From the NCBI GenBank assembly GCA_016706845.1, contig JADJIV010000025.1, forward strand, positions 1 through 53,690: a stretch of 53,690 nt of DNA, written 5' to 3'. Position 1 is the stretch's first letter. The number at the start of each line of letters is the position of its first letter. Positions 39,668-50,533 of this stretch are shown here, one piece after another. Both the position numbers and the translations under genes were made by a program. The notes beneath the pieces were generated by a model. That model was not told the origin of the DNA, ran no database searches, and was given only the letters and a program-made list of their open reading frames with translations. This stretch comes from PNOJ01 sp016706845. Lineage in GTDB: Bacteria > Krumholzibacteriota > Krumholzibacteriia > LZORAL124-64-63.

Positions 39668-42259
39668 TCAGGGCGCCTGCCGCTGCAGCAGCCGGACCAG
39701 CCCGCCCCAGCGCTTGTCGAGTTGGAAGCCGTGGCGCTCGAAGAACGGGCGCAGCACGAACAGGGTGGTCACGGCCTGGTGGCCGAGGTTCGCCATCCGC
39801 GCGCAGAAGTCCTCGATCAGCACGCTGCTGATGCCGCGCCCCAGCAGCGGCGTGGCCACGACGATGCCGTTGAGGTGGACCACGCCGGGCTCGATGTCCT
39901 TCCAGCTGATGCCCCCGACGATCCGCTCCTGGGCGTCCAGGACGATGACGAAGCTGTCGCGCTCGGCGATGGTCTTGTAGTAGCCCGACTTGAAGAACAG
40001 GCGGTACAGGCGCCCGTACTCCGAGGGTTCGACCGGCTCGCGCACCGTGTAGGCCGTGCCGGTCTTGTCCTGGATGCGGGTCGAGACGATGACCTGGCGG
40101 TGGTCGCTGTCGCCCACGGCCAGCAGCTGCGCGGACTGGTCCGCCGCCGAGTGGGGGAAGGCCAGGCGCTGGAAGGCGTGGCGGTCCTCGGGCTCGGTCA
40201 GCGTCTCCTGCAGGGCGCCGAGCTCGACGCGCCGCGTCGCGGGCGTGGCCGGGTCGCGGTGCAGGGCCGCGATCAGGGCGTCGAAGGCGTTCAGGGTGGC
40301 TTCGGGCGCGCGCCGGAACCACGTCCGCCGGTACAGGAGGTAACGGTCGAGCTCGGGCTGGTCGTCCAGGCCGTAGAGGCGCAGCATCTCCTCGACGATC
40401 TGCCCGCGCGCCCGCGGCGAGGCGTCGGGGTTCGACTGCTCCCAGCGCCGGAAGCGGCCCACCGCGCCGCGCAGGGCGCAGCTCTCGAACGGCGCTTCGT
40501 CGAGGCGGTGCAGGTAGCCCTGCAGGACCTCGCCGAGCTGGCTGCGGTAGCCGTCGGGCGGCTGGTCCTCCAGCGCGGCCAGCAGCTCGGTCAGGAAGAC
40601 GCGCGCGCCCGCCAGCCCCAGCGCCTCGACGCAGGCGTCGGCGATCCAGGCCAGATCCAGGCGGCGCCCGGTCCAGGGGTAGGTGACCGTCGTCTGCTTG
40701 AAGAAGTTGCGCAGCATGGGCCGCACCAGGTCCAGCGGCCCGGTGTAGTCGGACCAGCCCGTCATCGAGAGGATGCGGGCGCCCTCGCGGAAGTCCGGTT
40801 CCGAGACCGCGACGTTCGAGGGCGTGACCATGCCCGGCACGATGCGGTGCCCGCTGATGGCCCAGCCGCGGAACACCGCGGCCAGCGCCTGCACGAACAG
40901 GCGGCGCCAGCCCGGTTCGCGCAGTTCGCCCGGGACCTGCGGCCAGTCGCTGGCGAACTCGCGGATGCGCTCCCAGACCGAGAGGTCGCTGACGAAGGCG
41001 AGCGACAGCGCGCCCATGGCGGGCCGGTAGCAGCCGAAGCGCGGCAGCACGGGCGGGCCGTGGGGGTGGCCGCCCAGGGCGATCAGCCAGAAGATGGTCG
41101 TCATCATCTCGCTGCGGTCCTCGTCCAGCAGGTCGCGGTCCCAGATGACGGCCAGCAGGTCGTAGTGCTTCCCCTGCACCGTGTTCACGCTGAGGCGGTA
41201 GATGCGCTGGCGGTGGCGGACGGCGGTGCGGCCGATCCAGATGCCCTCGCGGGGCACCTCGCGCAGGTCCAGATCCTCGCCGTCGGACGTGAGCTTCACC
41301 GACTGCTGCAGGAAGGTGGTGCCGATCAGCACCTCCTCGAGCCGGCGGATCTCCTCGGCGGACAAGCCGTCCTGGTAGAGGATCTTGTCCTGCCAGGCGC
41401 CCGGTCCGCGGTGGGGCAGGGCGCGGTCGAGGGCCTCCTCGTACCAGTCGGCCAGGTCCAGCGCGTGGCGCTCGGCCCGGGCCGAGATGACCGGATCCTC
41501 GCGCAGCAGCGCCCAGCTGACCAGCTCGTCGCGCACCGCGCCGTAGTAGGCGGGCTGCAGGCGTGCGAAATCGGCGAGCAGCTTGAAGATCACGTCGAGC
41601 TGCCCGCGCATGGCGTCGCCGGCCGGCCAGGTCAGGTGGTGGCGGTAGGCGTGCAGGCGCAGGCGGAAGGCCTCGAGGCGCCGCTCCTCGAAGCCGCCGC
41701 GCGTGATCGCCGCGATGCCGGCCTCGTCCAGGAACGGCAGGCCCGAGGTCAGGAACTTGGGCCTGACCTGGCTGTAGTCCGGCGCCGGCTCGTCCAACAG
41801 CAGGACGCGGTAGGCGGCGCTGCGCACCGGCATCTCCGCGTGACGCGACAGCGCCTCGAGGCGGCGGCGCAGCAGCTCGGCGGTGCGGTGGTCGGCGATC
41901 TGCAGCGCCCGGGCCAGCCCGTCCACCGCGCGCAGGGCCGCCTCGCCGCTGCCGAAGAACGCGTCGCCGGCCAGCTCGTGCAGCCGCGCCAGCCGCTGGT
42001 CCAGCGGGAAGCCGCCGGGCGAGGCCGCCGCGGTCCCGGCGCCCGCCGGCAGGGGGTGCGGTACGTAGACGTGCTGGGTGATCGTGGCGAGGGCCGTGTC
42101 CCAACCGTCGCGCGCGGGGCAGAACGCGGCCAGGGCCGGGTTGCCGACCCACAGCAGCGGCTGGCGGGACAGCAGGCCGAGGTCGATGACGCCCCCGGCG
42201 ATCTCGTACTCCAGGTCGCCGACCCGCCAGCGGCCGTCGTCGCCGGGGACCACGGTCAA
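39668..42259 (-). CDS. Large protein of unknown function with C-terminal GNAT acetyltransferase domain
   Basis: 863 residues. The last 150 or so form a GNAT fold: GGISWKDIEPGVVHLNGIVV (strand 4), then the acetyl-CoA loop ATPLLGRGISSVLIEDFCAR and the end FFERHGFQLDKRWGG. The first 700 residues match no family I know. They look soluble and mostly helical, with one stretch (SGHRIVPGMVTPSNVAVSE) faintly like a kinase catalytic loop; I do not press this. The start is TTG 42259, whose TTGA overlaps the ligase stop, a sign of translational coupling. The pair probably acts in one pathway, perhaps activating an acyl group and transferring it, but this is inference. It lies 44 bases from the bd-superfamily gene on the same strand. 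Confidence 0.7.
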   Translation of the reverse strand: MTVVPGDDGRWRVGDLEYEIAGGVIDLGLLSRQPLLWVGNPALAAFCPARDGWDTALATITQHVYVPHPLPAGAGTAAASPGGFPLDQRLARLHELAGDAFFGSGEAALRAVDGLARALQIADHRTAELLRRRLEALSRHAEMPVRSAAYRVLLLDEPAPDYSQVRPKFLTSGLPFLDEAGIAAITRGGFEERRLEAFRLRLHAYRHHLTWPAGDAMRGQLDVIFKLLADFARLQPAYYGAVRDELVSWALLREDPVISARAERHALDLADWYEEALDRALPHRGPGAWQDKILYQDGLSAEEIRRLEEVLIGTTFLQQSVKLTSDGEDLDLREVPREGIWIGRTAVRHRQRIYRLSVNTVQGKHYDLLAVIWDRDLLDEDRSEMMTTIFWLIALGGHPHGPPVLPRFGCYRPAMGALSLAFVSDLSVWERIREFASDWPQVPGELREPGWRRLFVQALAAVFRGWAISGHRIVPGMVTPSNVAVSEPDFREGARILSMTGWSDYTGPLDLVRPMLRNFFKQTTVTYPWTGRRLDLAWIADACVEALGLAGARVFLTELLAALEDQPPDGYRSQLGEVLQGYLHRLDEAPFESCALRGAVGRFRRWEQSNPDASPRARGQIVEEMLRLYGLDDQPELDRYLLYRRTWFRRAPEATLNAFDALIAALHRDPATPATRRVELGALQETLTEPEDRHAFQRLAFPHSAADQSAQLLAVGDSDHRQVIVSTRIQDKTGTAYTVREPVEPSEYGRLYRLFFKSGYYKTIAERDSFVIVLDAQERIVGGISWKDIEPGVVHLNGIVVATPLLGRGISSVLIEDFCARMANLGHQAVTTLFVLRPFFERHGFQLDKRWGGLVRLLQRQAP

Positions 42260-44241
42260 CTACGTCCGCCGACCCGGTTGCGCACGCGGTCGCCGCCGGC
42301 CTCCAGCTCGGTCTCGAGGATGCCCAGGTCGCGGATCAGCCAGCGCGGCACGCGCGCAGGCGGGTGCCGGTCAGCGCCAGGGTCACCGCGTCGCTGCGGT
42401 ACAGCTCGTCGACGACGGCGGCGAAGTTCTCCTCGATCGCCTTGCGCCGGTAGGAGCCCTTGGCCGTCAGCTCGCCGCGCTCGGCGGCGAAGTCGCGGTC
42501 CAGGACCGCGAAGTTGACGACGCGCTCGTAGGAGAGCAGGTCGGCGTTGGCCGCGTGGACGATCCGGCCGAAGTAGGCGCGCGCGTCCTCGCCCTGCGCG
42601 TCCCCCTGCAGGACGGGGTCCCCGTCGTCGGGCACGATCAAGAGCACGTTGTCGGTGCGGTGGTCGCCGACCAGGAAGACGCGCCGGATGCCGGGCACGC
42701 CGGTGAACTTCTGCTCGACGCGGCGCGGGGCGACGGTCTGGCCGCGGGCGTTCTTGTAGATGTCCTTGAGGCGGTCGACGATCTCGAGATGGCCGTCGTC
42801 GTGGCGGCGGAAGATGTCGCCGGTGCGCAGCCAGGCGCCGTCGCCGGGCCGCCCGTCGCCGTCGATGTAGGCGGCGACGTAGGGCCCGGAAATCTCCAGC
42901 TCGTCCTCCTCGCCGAAACGCACCCGCACTCCCGGCAGGGGCCGGCCCACCGAGTCGTCGCGGTAGTCGCCGGGCGGCGTCATCGTGATGCCGCCGGTGG
43001 CCTCGGTCATGCCGAAGCCGCTGCACAGCTCGACGCCGTGGCGGTGGAAGAAGCGGAAGACCTCGGGCGCGAGGTGGCCGGCGGCGGACAGGCCCCAGCG
43101 CAGGCGGTCCCCGGTCACCGCGCGCACGTCCGCGGGCGACGGCTCCTCCGCCTCGTCGCTGCGGCGGGCCAGGCAGGCCTCGCGCAGCTGGCTCCAGCGC
43201 AGGGGGATGCCGATCAGCCCGGTCGGGCGCACGCGCGGCAGCAGGCGCAGCAGCGTCTCGCGCGACGGGTTGCCGGCGAAGACGTACTCGCCGCCCCAGA
43301 ACATCGTCCCCAGCAGTTCCAGGTAGCGGCCGAAGGTGTGGAAGAGCGGCAGGTAGCAGAGCAGGACCTCGTCGCGCCCGACCGCCGGCAGGGCGGCCGC
43401 GCGCGCGAAGCGCTTGGTGACCAGGTTGCCGATCGAGAAGGCGACGCCCTTGGGGGTGCCGGTGCTGCCGGAGGTGAACATGACCGTGGCCACGTCGTCG
43501 AGGCCGAAACGGGGGTGGGCCGCCAGCGCGGCGTCCACGTCAGCGGCCGAGAGGCCGGCGCAGATCTCGTCCAGCAGCTTCGAGCCCTCGCCCCGCTGCC
43601 CCTCGTCGAGGTGCAGCAGGCGCGGCCGGCGTCCGGCGGCCGCGGCGGCGCGGCGGGCGAGGTCCAGCTGCTCGTCGGTGCCGGCGATGACGGTGTCGAT
43701 GTCCAGCCGTTCCAGGATCCAGGCCAGTTCGCCGGCCTCGGTCTGGGGAGACAGGGGCGTGACGAGGATGCCGTGCAGCAGGCAGGCGAGGTCGGCCAGC
43801 GCCCCGCGCGCCGAGTTCGGCGTCAGCAGCGCCACGCGGGGCGCCGGTCCGGACTGCAGCAGCGCCGCGGCGTAGGCGCGGGCCTTGCGGCGGGCGCGCG
43901 CGTAGCTCCAGGTGCCGGCGCCCGCGGTGTCGGGTTCGCGCAGCCACGTGCGGTCGGGGTGCGCCTCGACGCGCTGGTCCAGCAGCGTTTCGAGCGTGAC
44001 GCCGCCGAGCCGGATCGCGGCGATCGCCGCTTCGGCCCACCGCTCCCGGGCCGCGGCGTCGGGCAGCGCCGTCAGCAGGTCGGGGTCGCGGGTCCCGTCC
44101 AGCCAGCGGCGCCCGGGTGGCGACAGGCACGTCGGCCGCTTCCCGACAGCGCCGCTTCGGCGGCCAGCAGCGCCGCGGCGCCTGGCGCGGCGGGACCCTC
44201 GTGAGCGAGCAGGCGTCCAGGTTCTGATCGTCGTTGGTCAT
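42256..44241 (-). CDS. AMP-forming acyl ligase (FadD/acyl-CoA synthetase-like), frame breaks at both ends
   Basis: ANL-superfamily enzyme activating a carboxylic acid with ATP. Core motifs are VMFTSGSTGTPKGVAFS (P-loop), GFGMTEATGG, WLRTGDIFRR and VDRLKDIYKNARGQTVAP, with the C-terminal lysine region ELTAKGSYRRKAIEENF. Upstream of the obvious open part, the frame continues through TLETLLDQRVEAHPDRTWL back to WLDGTRDPDLLTALP. The very N terminus needs two shifts (LLAHEGPAAPGAAALLAAEA near 44200, then MTNDDQNLDA). At the C terminus one shift near 42350 gives VPRWLIRDLGILETELEAG and a stop overlapping the GNAT gene. The start at ATG 44241 is tentative. The substrate is unknown. Confidence 0.83.
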
Positions 44242-44350
44242 CGTCGTTCCCGGTCGGTGGTTGGTCATGCTCCCGGGCATGATAGTCGCAGGTGCGCCCG
44301 CACTGAAGGTTCCGCCGCGAACCAGGCCTGCCCGTGCGGTGTTGCGCTCG

Positions 44351-44472
44351 GCGCGCATCCTGCCGGGACAGGGCGCTTCAGGGCACCTCGGAATGCCCTA
44401 ACGCTCACCTCCGCCCCTTCCGCCATCCTGGCTCAGGCCTGCAGGACCCCCCTGTCCCGGCAGGATGTGCGG
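44351..44472 (-). repeat. Structured intergenic repeat, copy R4
   Basis: A perfect 18-bp outer stem (44356-44373 with 44450-44467, CATCCTGCCGGGACAGGG on the left) extends a few more pairs outward. Read on the minus strand the inside has TCCTGCAGGCCTGAGCCAGG, then ATGGCGGAAGGGGCGGA, the same core as R1 with loop AGGAT, followed by a weaker hairpin (AGGGCA/TGCCCT) with loop residues CCGAGG. Hairpin 2 is partly decayed. It lies between the divergent ligase and SafE genes; the remaining bases 44242-44350 and 44473-44585 hold no gene that I can support. Confidence 0.82.
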
Positions 44473-44585
44473 CGAGTCGCCGGCACGGGCATGGCGGGGA
44501 AGGTCGCGGCCAGAACCCCCAGCGGGCTGCGATCGGCCTGCGGTCTCGCGGGAGGCCTGGTGGCGCGCGACTCGGAGGCCCGTCC

Positions 44586-45314
44586 ATGGATTGTTGCGGC
44601 AACCCCATCGTCGAGACCACGATGGCCCTGTCCTTCGCGACGCTCTTCGGATTCGGCCTGACCATGAGCCTCGGCCACTGTCTGGGCATGTGCGGTCCGC
44701 TGGTCACCGCGGTCAGCACGGCGCAGCGCAGCGACGGAGCCTCCCAGGCGGTGATGCTCGGCCGCTTGTCCCTTTACAACCTCGGCCGCATCGCCGGCTA
44801 CGCCGTGCTCGGCGCGGTCGGCGGGTTGCTCGGCTCCGCGGTGTCGCGCGCCGGCCAGGGCGTGCTGTCGATCGCGATCGGCGTGCTGATGCTGCTGACC
44901 GCCGTCGGCCTGGTGTCGATGCGGCGCTGGGAGCAGGGCGGGCCCTTGCAGAAGATCATCGCCGACCGGCTGCCGCGGCTGCTGGGTGCGCGCACGGCTC
45001 CGGGGCGGCTGGCCCTGGGGCTGGCCAACGGGTTCCTGCCGTGCGGCCCGGTCTACAAGGCGGCCATGACGGCTGCGGCCAGCGGCAGCGCGGGCAGGGG
45101 GGGATTGGCCATGATCTGGTTCGGCCTGGGCACCGTGCCGGTGCTGCTGCTGTTCGGGATGGGCATCGCGCATCTGAGTTTCGGCGCCCGCCGGCTGTTC
45201 AACCGGCTGGGCGCGGCGCTGGTGTTCGTCATGGCCGTCCAGCTGATCCTGCGCGGCCTCGCGGCCCGCGACGTCGTCGCGCACGCCCGTCTGGGCGAGG
45301 TGGTGTTCTGGTGA
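44586..45314 (+). CDS. SafE-family (TauE-like/DsbD-like) membrane protein of the cbb3 locus
   Basis: Six-helix membrane protein of the type often encoded with cbb3 oxidase genes and linked to copper delivery. Motifs are SLGHCLGMCGPLV and GFLPCGPVYKAAMTAA, the two cysteine-bearing halves typical of this DsbD-related group. The N terminus MDCCGNP adds two more cysteines that might bind copper. ATG 44586 is chosen because GGAGG lies 7 bases before it; the open frame extends upstream through repeat R4, where it is not real coding. It is followed by a hairpin and by ccoI. Confidence 0.88.
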   Translation: MDCCGNPIVETTMALSFATLFGFGLTMSLGHCLGMCGPLVTAVSTAQRSDGASQAVMLGRLSLYNLGRIAGYAVLGAVGGLLGSAVSRAGQGVLSIAIGVLMLLTAVGLVSMRRWEQGGPLQKIIADRLPRLLGARTAPGRLALGLANGFLPCGPVYKAAMTAAASGSAGRGGLAMIWFGLGTVPVLLLFGMGIAHLSFGARRLFNRLGAALVFVMAVQLILRGLAARDVVAHARLGEVVFW

Positions 45315-45330
45315 CGACGGCCCTCATGTT

Positions 45331-45359
45331 CCGACATTGAAAATCGCTTTCATCGTCGG
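45331..45359 (+). terminator. Hairpin after the SafE gene
   Basis: An imperfect dyad CCGAC...TGAAA / TTTCA...GTCGG closes a 5-base loop and is followed by TATTTCTCG. It lies 17 bases after the SafE stop and could be a weak terminator or an operator for the ccoI promoter. Confidence 0.4.
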
Positions 45360-45395
45360 TATTTCTCGAAATCCCTCATTGGCAGACAGTCTTGT

Positions 45396-45423
45396 TTGGC
45401 ATCACACCCCGCCGGGGTATACT
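45396..45423 (+). promoter_or_regulatory. Promoter of the cco cluster
   Basis: TTGGCA (45396-45401), a 16-base spacer and TATACT (45418-45423), five of six consensus bases in each box. This is the clearest sigma-70 promoter in the window. It should start transcripts near 45430, just ahead of ccoI. No FNR-type box was found beside it. Confidence 0.65.
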
Positions 45424-45439
45424 TTCGCTTTGAGAGCGG

Positions 45440-47964
45440 ATGATTACTGTCCTTGATCCCGGAGCCCCCGGGTCCGCCTACGACCAGGTGCCGACACCGA
45501 TGGGCAGGCCAGCAGCGATCCCCAACACGGCTCAGGAGGCGATCGTTGCGGCGCATCGTCAGCCGGGGGCGTGCGCGCACTGCGGGCTCGACCTCGGACC
45601 CGGTCACCGCGAGCAGGACGGCCCCTTCTGCTGCCAAGGGCTGCCGGGCGGTCCACGACCTGATCCACGGCGCCGGTCTCGACCGCTACTACGAACTGCG
45701 CCGCGGCGAGACGGCCCCGGCTCCTCAACTGCGTCCCGACAACTTCGCCTGGCTCGAACTGCTGCTCGAAGATCCCGCGCACGGCGTCGGCGAGGGCGTG
45801 GTGCGCCTGCGCCTGGAACTGCAGGGCGTCCACTGCGCCGCCTGCGTGTGGCTGCTCGAACAGCTCTTCGCGCGCCGGGCCGCCGGCCGCGACCTGCGCA
45901 TCAACCCGGCCCTGGGCACCGTCGAACTGATATGGGACACGCGGCTGGGAGCCCTGCGCGACTACCTGGCCGAGGCGGAGGGCTTCGGCTACCGCTTCGG
46001 GCCGGCGCACGCCAAACCGACGCCGCGCTCGCGGGGGATCCTGCTGCGCCTGGCCGTCGCCGTGGCCGCGGCGATGAACGTCATGATGTTCAGCCTCAGC
46101 TACTACTTCGGGCTCGCGCCCGGCGAGCAGGGGCCGGCCTACGTCATGTTCGGGCGCCTGAGCCTGGCGCTCTGCACCGTCGCCGTCGTCTTCGGCGGCT
46201 GGCCGTTCTTCGCCGCCGCCTGGCAGGGCCTGCGCCGCCGCGTCGTGCACCTGGACCTGCCGATCGCGCTGGGCATGATCCTGAGCTGGGGCGGCTCCGT
46301 CCACGCCTACCTGACCGCCGGGCCCGAGTCCGCCTACTTCGACACCGTGACCATCTTCGTCGCCCTGATGCTCGTGGGCCGCTGGCTGCAGGAGTGGGTG
46401 CTCGAACGCAACCGCAACTCGCTGCTGTCCTCGGGCGGCATCGCGGATCTCTACGCGCGCCGCCTCGTCGACGGCCGCCTGCAGGCCGTGTCCGCGTCGG
46501 AGCTGCGCACCGGTGACGAGATCTGGATCGCGCCCGGCGACCTCGTGCCCGTCGCGGGCGTGCCCCTGCACCGCGAGGCGCTGGTCTCGCTGGATTGGAT
46601 CACCGGCGAATCGGATGCGCAGGTCCGCCGGCCCGGCGAGCGCGTGCCCGCCGGCGCCTTCAACGCCGGCGACACCGGGTTCCGGCTGGCCGCCGTGGAG
46701 GATTTCTCCGATTCCCGCCTGCACGACCTGCTGCGCCTGGACGGCGCGCGCGACGCCGACGCCGCCGCGCCCCGCGACGCCTGGCACCGCATCGCCACGG
46801 CGTACGTCGTCGCGGTGCTCACGCTGTCCGTGATCGGGTTCGCGGCCTGGTACGGGGCCGGCCCGCAGCGCGCGGTGGCGGTGGCGGTCTCGGTGCTGGT
46901 GGTGACCTGCCCCTGCGCGCTGGGCCTGGCCGTGCCGCTGGCGCGCGAGCTGGTGCACGTGGGGCTGCGCCGGCGCGGCGTGCTGCTGCGCCGCGACAGC
47001 TACCTGGAGAAGGCGCTGCGCGTGCGCAAGATCCTCTTCGACAAGACGGGCACGCTGACCCGCGGCCTGCTCGCGCTGTCCGACGACTCGCGCCGCGACC
47101 TGCTGGCCCGGCCCGGCGGCCGAGCGGCGCGTGCTGTGGAACCTGACCGGCCGCAGCAGCCACCCGGTGAGCCGCTGCGTCGCGGCGGCCCTGTCGCTGA
47201 ACGACGCCGCCGCGGCGCCGCAGGGCGCCGCCCGGCTCGATCCCGCGGCCGACGACGTGCGCGAGATCCCCGGCGAGGGGCTGGTCTGGGAACGCGACGG
47301 CGTCGTCTGGCGCTTCGGCCGTCCCTCGTTCGCCGTGCCGGCGTCCGCCGCCGACTTGGCCGGGCGCAGCGTCTTCAGCCGCGACGGGGAGCCGCTGGCG
47401 GCGCTGGCGCTGGTCGAGGAGATGAAGGCCGACGCCGCGGCCGAGGTGGCGCGCCTGCAGGCCGCCGGCTACGAGGTCCACCTGCTGAGCGGGGACGCGC
47501 CCGCGCGCGTCCGGGCGGCGGCCGCCGCGCTCGGGCTGCGCGCCGACCGGGCCTGCGGCGGCCTGACCCCGCAGGCGAAGGCCGACGCCGTGCGGGCCCT
47601 GGACGACCGCGACACCCTGATGATCGGCGACGGGCTCAACGACAGCCCCAGCTTCGACGCCGCCTGGACGGCGGCCACCCCGGCCGTGGACCGGGCGGTG
47701 CTGCCCCACAAGGCCGATTTCTACTTCCTGGGCGACGGCATCGCCGCCGTGCGGCGTTCGCTGGAAGCGGCGCACCGCCTGCGCGTCGTCCAGCGCGGCA
47801 ACCTCGTGTTCGCCGGAATCTACAACCTGGCCGCGGTGGGGCTCTGCCTCGCGGGCGTGGTCACCCCGGTGGTGGCCGCGGTCCTGATGCCCGTCAGTTC
47901 CGTGACGGTGGTCGCGGCGACCGCCGCGCGGCTCGGCGCCGGGAGGTCCCCGTGGACGTCCTGA
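45440..47964 (+). CDS. ccoI: Copper-translocating P1B-type ATPase CcoI (FixI), two frame breaks
   Basis: Inner-membrane pump supplying copper for cbb3 oxidase assembly. The N-terminal cysteine cluster (CAHCGLDLG and PFCCQG) and the HMA-like site VHCAACVWLLEQL precede eight helices. The metal site is CPCALGLAVP, the phosphorylation site DKTGTLT, the HP locus SSHPVSRC and the hinge GDGLNDSPSF. The frame breaks at the GGG run near 45641 (one extra G; resumes GCRAVHDLIHGAGLDRYYEL) and near 47117 (resumes AERRVLWNLTGRSSHP). ATG 45440 is the first start after the promoter; ATG 45500 is an alternative, and neither has a good ribosome site. The stop overlaps ccoS. Confidence 0.92.
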
Positions 47965-48131
47965 TGATCACCGTCTTCGTCAGCCTGCTGCTGGTCGTCG
48001 GCGGGCTGGTGCTGTTCTTCGTCCGCCAGCGCGCGGGCGATTTCGACCACGGGGATCGCCTGTCGCTGCTGCCTCTGGCCGACGACCCGGCGGGTCCGCC
48101 CGAACAGGACGTGCAACCCCTGGAGCCCTGA
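47952..48131 (+). CDS. ccoS: Cbb3 oxidase maturation protein CcoS
   Basis: Single-helix protein of 59 residues needed for cofactor insertion into cbb3 oxidase. The helix is ITVFVSLLLVVGGLVLFFV, followed by RQRAGDFDHGDRLSLLPLAD, matching the GQFDD-type segment of CcoS. GTG 47952 has GGGAGG 5 bases upstream and overlaps the ccoI end by 13 bases. The ccoN start is 40 bases on. Confidence 0.88.
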   Translation: MDVLMITVFVSLLLVVGGLVLFFVRQRAGDFDHGDRLSLLPLADDPAGPPEQDVQPLEP

Positions 48132-48170
48132 GCGGGCTCGTCCACCCAAGGAGAGGAGGCTCCGCGACCC

Positions 48171-50533
48171 ATGCAAGCCACGACTCCCGTCACCAAACGC
48201 GTGGTGTACGACGACGACATCGTCCGCGCATTCTCGCTCGCGACGATCATCTGGGGCGCCGTCGGACTGCTGGTCGGCGTCCTGGTCGCCACCCAGCTGT
48301 CGTTCTGGCAGGCCAACCTCGGCCTGTCGTGGACGACGTTCGGCCGGCTGCGCCCGCTGCACACCAACGCGGTCATCTTCGCCTTCGTCGGCAACATGAT
48401 GTTCGCCGGCATCTACTACTCCACCCAGCGCCTGCTCAAGGCGCGCCTGGCCTCGGACCTGCTGAGCTGGGTCCACTTCTGGGGCTGGCAGGCGATCATC
48501 GTCGCAGCGGCCATCACGCTCCCGCTCGGGCTGACGCAGGGCAAGGAGTACGCCGAGCTCATCTGGCCGATCGACATCGCCATCACGCTCATCTGGGTGG
48601 TGTTCGCGGTGAACTTCTTCGGCACGATGGCCCGACGCAAGGAGAAGCACCTGTACGTGGCGATCTGGTTCTACATCGCGACGATCATCACCATCGCCGT
48701 GCTCTACATCGTCAACAACCTGCAACTGCCGACCAGCGCCACCCATTCCTACTCGGTGTTCACCGGCGTGCAGGACGCCCTGGTGCAGTGGTGGTACGGC
48801 CACAACGCCGTGGCCTTCTTCCTGACCACCCCGATCCTCGGCATCATGTACTACTTCCTGCCGAAGGCGGCCGAGCGGCCGGTCTACTCGTACCGTCTCT
48901 CGATCGTGCACTTCTGGTCGCTGGTGTTCATCTACATCTGGGCCGGGCCGCACCACCTGCTCTACACCGCGCTGCCCGACTGGGCGCAGACGCTGGGCAT
49001 GATCTTCAGCCTCATGCTGTGGGCGCCGTCCTGGGGCGGCATGCTCAACGGCCTGCTGACGCTGCGCGGCGCCTGGGACAAGCTGCGCACCGACCCGGTC
49101 CTCAAGTTCTTCATCGTCGCGGTGACCTTCTACGGCATGAGCACCTTCGAGGGGCCGCTGCTCTCGATCAAGTCCGTCAACGCCCTCGGCCACTACACCG
49201 ACTGGATCATCGGCCACGTGCACGCGGGCGCGCTGGGCTGGAACGGCTTCATGGCCGCCGGCATGATCTACTGGCTGGTGCCGCGGCTCTGGGGCACCAA
49301 GCTCAAGTCGGTCCGCCCTGGCCGAGCTCCATTTCTGGATCGCGACCTTCGGCATCCTGCTCTACGTCGTCTCGATGTGGATCTCCGGCGTCAGCCAGGG
49401 CCTGTTCTGGCGCGCCCTGGACGCCGAGGGCTTCCTGAAGTACCCCGACTTCATCGAGGGCCTGCTCGCCTCGCGGTTCATGTACCAGATGCGCCTGATC
49501 GGCGGCCTGGCCTACTTCGCGGGCGCCCTGCTGATGGTCGGCAACCTCTGGGCGACGATCCGCAGCGGCCGCAAGACCACCGTCGAGATCGAGGTGCAGA
49601 GCTTCGCGCACGACGGCCCCGGCTTCTGGGCGCTCATGCGCGGTGCGCCGGTGCTCTACTCGCTGGCGGTGATCGTGCTCTCGCTGGTGCTGTTCTTCTC
49701 GGGCACCCTCGGCAGCGCCATCGCCATCGCCGGCTTCGGCGTGCTGGTGATCGCGGGCGCCCTGTCCATCGGCATGGAGAAGTCCCGCAAGAGCTGGCAC
49801 GACCTGATCGAGGGCCACTCGCTGGCCTTCGCGGTGCTCGTGCTGGTGGCGATCCTCGTGGGCGGGCTGGTCGAGATCGTGCCGCTGGTCGTCGCCAAGA
49901 AGGAGGTGCCGGCCCAGGTCGCGCACGCCGACTCGGTCTGGGCGGCCAAGGGCGAGTACGTCTTCGTGCAGATGCCCTACAGCCCGCTGGAACTCGAGGG
50001 CCGCGACATCTACGTGCGCGAGGGTTGCTACACCTGCCACAGCCAGATGATCCGCCCGTTCCGCCACGAGACCCTGCGGTACGGCGAGTACAGCCGGGCT
50101 ACCGAGTTCATCTACGACACGCCCTTCCAGTGGGGCTCCAAGCGCACCGGACCCGACCTGCACCGCGAGGGCGGCAAGTACGCCAACGTCTGGCACTACC
50201 TGCACCTGATCGACCCGCGCTCGACCTCCCCGGGCTCGAACATGCCGCCGTACCCGCACCTCAAGACGCACCGGGTCGACCTGGACGTCATCCCGGGCAA
50301 GATGAGGGCCCTGCGCAGGCTGGGCGTTCCCTACGACGAGGCGCAGATCGCGGACGCGGCGCGCCGCGGCGCAGGCCGAACTGATCGTCGCCGACCTGGC
50401 CACCCAGGGCATCACGCTCGCTCCCGACAGCGAACTGGCCGCCCTGATCGCCTACCTGCAGCGCCTCGGGCGCGGCCCGCAGCCCACGGCCGCGGCCCCG
50501 GCCGCGGTGGCGGCGCGGGAGGTGGCGCGATGA
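48171..50533 (+). CDS. ccoNO: Fused cbb3 cytochrome oxidase subunits I and II (CcoN-CcoO), two frame breaks
   Basis: Catalytic core of the high-affinity oxidase, about 787 residues. The CcoN part has haem and copper histidines in LHTNAVIF, QWWYGHNAV, WAGPHHLL and GHVHAGALGWNGF. It runs without a stop into a linker with extra helices and then the CcoO part with one haem c site (EGCYTCHSQM) and GPDLHREGGKYANVWH. The frame breaks near 49312 (resumes ALAELHFWIATFGILLY) and near 50365 (resumes AELIVADLATQGITLAPD); each needs one base. No CcoN stop or CcoO start is visible between the parts, so the fusion looks genuine. GAGAGGAGG precedes ATG 48171. Confidence 0.9.

Noticed and set aside
39668..42259. 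Protein-kinase-like fold in the GNAT protein
   Set aside because: One stretch near residue 470 faintly resembles a catalytic loop, but no glycine loop, lysine or DFG is visible.
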